In this document: piece after piece, positions 4,650 to 5,877 of the stretch
Numbering within the stretch: position 1 is the stretch's first letter
Layout of the letters: each line of letters opens with the position of its first letter
Assembly: GCA_025352865.1 (NCBI GenBank)
Contig: JANXSB010000004.1
Span: 1 to 5,877 of the forward strand
DNA length: 5,877 nt
Origin: Chthoniobacter sp.
Lineage (GTDB): Bacteria; Verrucomicrobiota; Verrucomicrobiia; Chthoniobacterales; Chthoniobacteraceae
Direction: 5' to 3'
The notes under the pieces: model-generated
What the model was told of the DNA's origin: nothing
Seen by the model: only the letters and a program-made list of their open reading frames with translations
The model's database searches: none
Made by a program: the position numbers and the translations under genes

Positions 4650-5411
4650 TTAGGGGATTGTGATTTCGGGATGCTGGCTGCGGAGGGCGTCGGCTCGTTC
4701 CTGCGCGACAGTCACCGCAGCACGATCATGGAAGAACAAGGTCACGGTGCGCAAATAATCTTCGAGGGCACCCGCAAGATTTCCTTCGGCCTCCTTGACC
4801 TGTCCGCTGACGACAAAGGCCTGGCTGAAGGCGAGCGCATTGGCCGGCGCGACGGTTTTCTCCTTGAGCGCCGCCTCGGTGATCGCCCCGAGCTTCTGCT
4901 TCGCCACGTCGAAATTCTTTTTCGACACCGCGATGCGCGCCGCGAGCACATCCGCCTGCGTCGTGCCGCCCGCCGGATACGCCTTCACGAAAGCCGCGTA
5001 ATCCGCGTCCGCTTTCGCCGCGTCATTCAAGGCGAGGTCGATCTCCACGAGATTTCCCGAAGCCTGCTGTGCCCAAGTCGCCGGCATCCCGCGATATTTG
5101 TCCGCCACGGTTTTGAAAAGCGACTGCGCCTTCGCATAATCCTTCGCGCCATACGCCGCGAGCCCCTGCCCAAACTCCGGCGGTGGTGCCATCCGCACCT
5201 CCTGAATCTGCGCGAGCGGCAGGCCCTGCTCGCCAAATTCCGTCTTCACCATCAGCGAGGTTCCGGTCACGCCCACGACCTTCACCGCCTGGCCCTGGCC
5301 CTTGATGAAAACCGTCGCATCCGTCTGCGCCGACGCCGCACAACCCAGCGCCAATGCGCATGCAGCGGCAGAAAGGAGTTGCTGAAAATGGGAGGAAAAA
5401 CGTAGCTTCAT
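4650..5411 (-). CDS. Exported tetratricopeptide-type protein, first gene of the exbB-exbD cluster
   Basis: A complete 253-residue protein from the ATG at 5411. The N-terminus MKLRFSSHFQQLLSAAACALALGCAASAQ is a signal peptide with a likely signal peptidase I site after ASA (residue 28). Next comes a small beta-rich segment (about 32-75, with VKVVGVTGTSLMVKTEFG), possibly SH3-like. From about 78 to the end it is helical with TPR-like spacing, for example GQGLAAYGAKDYAKAQSLFKTVADKY and GNLAGALEDYLRTVTLFF. TPR proteins are commonly encoded next to ExbB/ExbD, and a periplasmic scaffold role for this motor is a reasonable inference. An in-frame ATG at 5456 would add 15 residues, but it would leave only 18 nt to the divergent gene and bury the signal peptide, so I prefer 5411. 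I do not recognise a named family. Confidence 0.85.
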   Translation of the reverse strand: MKLRFSSHFQQLLSAAACALALGCAASAQTDATVFIKGQGQAVKVVGVTGTSLMVKTEFGEQGLPLAQIQEVRMAPPPEFGQGLAAYGAKDYAKAQSLFKTVADKYRGMPATWAQQASGNLVEIDLALNDAAKADADYAAFVKAYPAGGTTQADVLAARIAVSKKNFDVAKQKLGAITEAALKEKTVAPANALAFSQAFVVSGQVKEAEGNLAGALEDYLRTVTLFFHDRAAVTVAQERADALRSQHPEITIP

Positions 5412-5474
5412 CGGCTCGGCGGTCGGCAAGCTAGTGAGCACCTCCGGCGAAATCAACCCCGAATTGTCCCATCA
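5412..5474. promoter_or_regulatory. Divergent intergenic region serving the motor cluster and the SurA-like gene
   Basis: This 63-nt gap must carry, or lie beside, the start signals for both directions. On the minus strand TTGATT (5456-5451) and TAGCTT (5433-5428) are 17 nt apart and could be a weak sigma70-type -35/-10 pair, giving a leader of only about 10 nt. The -10 candidate is also half of an inverted repeat (TAGCTT 5403-5408 and AAGCTA 5428-5433) that straddles the TPR start codon. I see no convincing promoter on the plus strand. Neither start has a Shine-Dalgarno. Confidence 0.35.
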
Positions 5475-5877
5475 ATGAATCATCTCCTCCGCCGCTATCA
5501 GCAGCCTCTGCTGGTCGTCTTCACGGTCCTCCTCATCATCAGCTTCGTCGGCTATTTCAATGGCACCCGCTCCATGGACCGCATCACCGGCGACAGCGCG
5601 GGGATGATCTACGGGCGCAGCGTCCCGCAGCTCCAGCTCCTGCGCGCGGGGAAGGATTACGAGCTCGTCCGCGGTCTCCAGATGAATGACATGATGAAGG
5701 CGCTCTGCGACGTGCCCGGACTCCCCGAGGAGATGATCTCGATGTATCAACTGCCGCCGAAATACGAGTCCGATTTCAAATGGAATCTCCTCATCCTCCG
5801 CCACGAGGCCGAGCGCCTCGGGATCACCGCCACGCAGACGGAGCGGGATGAGGCGATCAAGCAAATGCCCTTTTTCC
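5475..5877 (+). CDS. SurA/PpiD-like membrane-anchored periplasmic chaperone, N-terminal part (3' end outside window)
   Basis: An open frame from the ATG at 5475 runs to the end of the window without a stop, giving 134 residues of a longer protein. It begins MNHLLRRYQQPLLVVF. One hydrophobic helix at about 11-28, with arginines before it, predicts an N-in membrane anchor. The later part WNLLILRHEAERLGITATQTERDEAI resembles the SurA/PpiD N-terminal chaperone domain, in which an alanine/glutamate-rich helix precedes an LGI turn and a second helix. PpiD-type proteins help fold exported and outer-membrane proteins, often with a parvulin prolyl-isomerase domain further on. That domain is not in view, so isomerase activity is unproven. 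The gene is divergent from the exbB cluster. No Shine-Dalgarno is visible before the ATG. Confidence 0.75.
   Translation, partial: MNHLLRRYQQPLLVVFTVLLIISFVGYFNGTRSMDRITGDSAGMIYGRSVPQLQLLRAGKDYELVRGLQMNDMMKALCDVPGLPEEMISMYQLPPKYESDFKWNLLILRHEAERLGITATQTERDEAIKQMPFF

Noticed and set aside
3236..4663. Long plus-strand open frame of 475 codons opposite exbB and exbD
   Set aside because: It mirrors conserved exbB and exbD coding sequence and has the low-complexity Arg/His/Asp composition of an antisense shadow.
4647..4665. GATT-rich stretch near the exbB/TPR gap as another short repeat
   Set aside because: Spacings between the GATT copies are 9 and 6 nt, so there is no constant period, and most of it is TPR-protein coding sequence.
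5340..5411. Lipoprotein signal (ALGC) in the TPR protein
   Set aside because: The residues before Cys24 do not fit the usual lipobox (leucine at -2, alanine at -3), and a good signal peptidase I site (ASA) follows a few residues later.

Overview
The window is GC-rich, tightly packed and probably chromosomal. It most likely comes from a member of the Verrucomicrobiota or a related PVC-group bacterium. The best clues are the C-terminus of a large dehydrogenase-type protein of the Pirellula/Verrucomicrobium family at the left edge, a TPR-ExbB-ExbD cluster with several ExbD copies, a SurA/PpiD-like N-terminus at the right edge, short GTTG-type heptanucleotide repeats, and starts without Shine-Dalgarno sequences. 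The lineage is inferred from family recognition, not from a search.

Layout. Positions 1-786 (+) hold the end of the dehydrogenase-like gene. It runs stop-to-stop, with no base between, into a seven-gene minus-strand cluster covering 787-5411. In transcription order the cluster is: a secreted TPR-type protein (5411-4650), an ExbB/TolQ-type proton-channel subunit (4630-3716), three ExbD/TolR-type subunits (3703-3212, 3165-2746, 2719-2315), the tRNA 2-thiouridylase MnmA (2226-1108) and CutA (1107-787). Gaps are 19, 12, 46, 26, 88 and 0 nt, so one transcript is plausible, perhaps with extra initiation before mnmA. A 63-nt divergent intergenic region (5412-5474) separates the cluster from a plus-strand gene starting at 5475. 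That gene is cut by the window edge and looks like a membrane-anchored SurA/PpiD-type periplasmic chaperone.

How the genes work together. ExbB plus ExbD form an inner-membrane motor driven by proton motive force. The exported TPR protein is a likely periplasmic partner. No TonB, TolA or outer-membrane receptor is visible, so the load driven by the motor is unknown. MnmA and CutA look like housekeeping passengers.

Most notable: ExbB carries a cytoplasmic tail ending in a double-CxxC zinc-ribbon-like motif. One ExbB is paired with three different ExbDs, two of which are close tandem paralogues. Two 28-bp arrays of four heptanucleotide units sit beside start codons, one inside the mnmA N-terminus and one directly before the second exbD, where it forms an 11-codon minicistron. 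No tRNA, rRNA, CRISPR array or insertion sequence was seen, and no gene-free stretch exceeds 100 nt.
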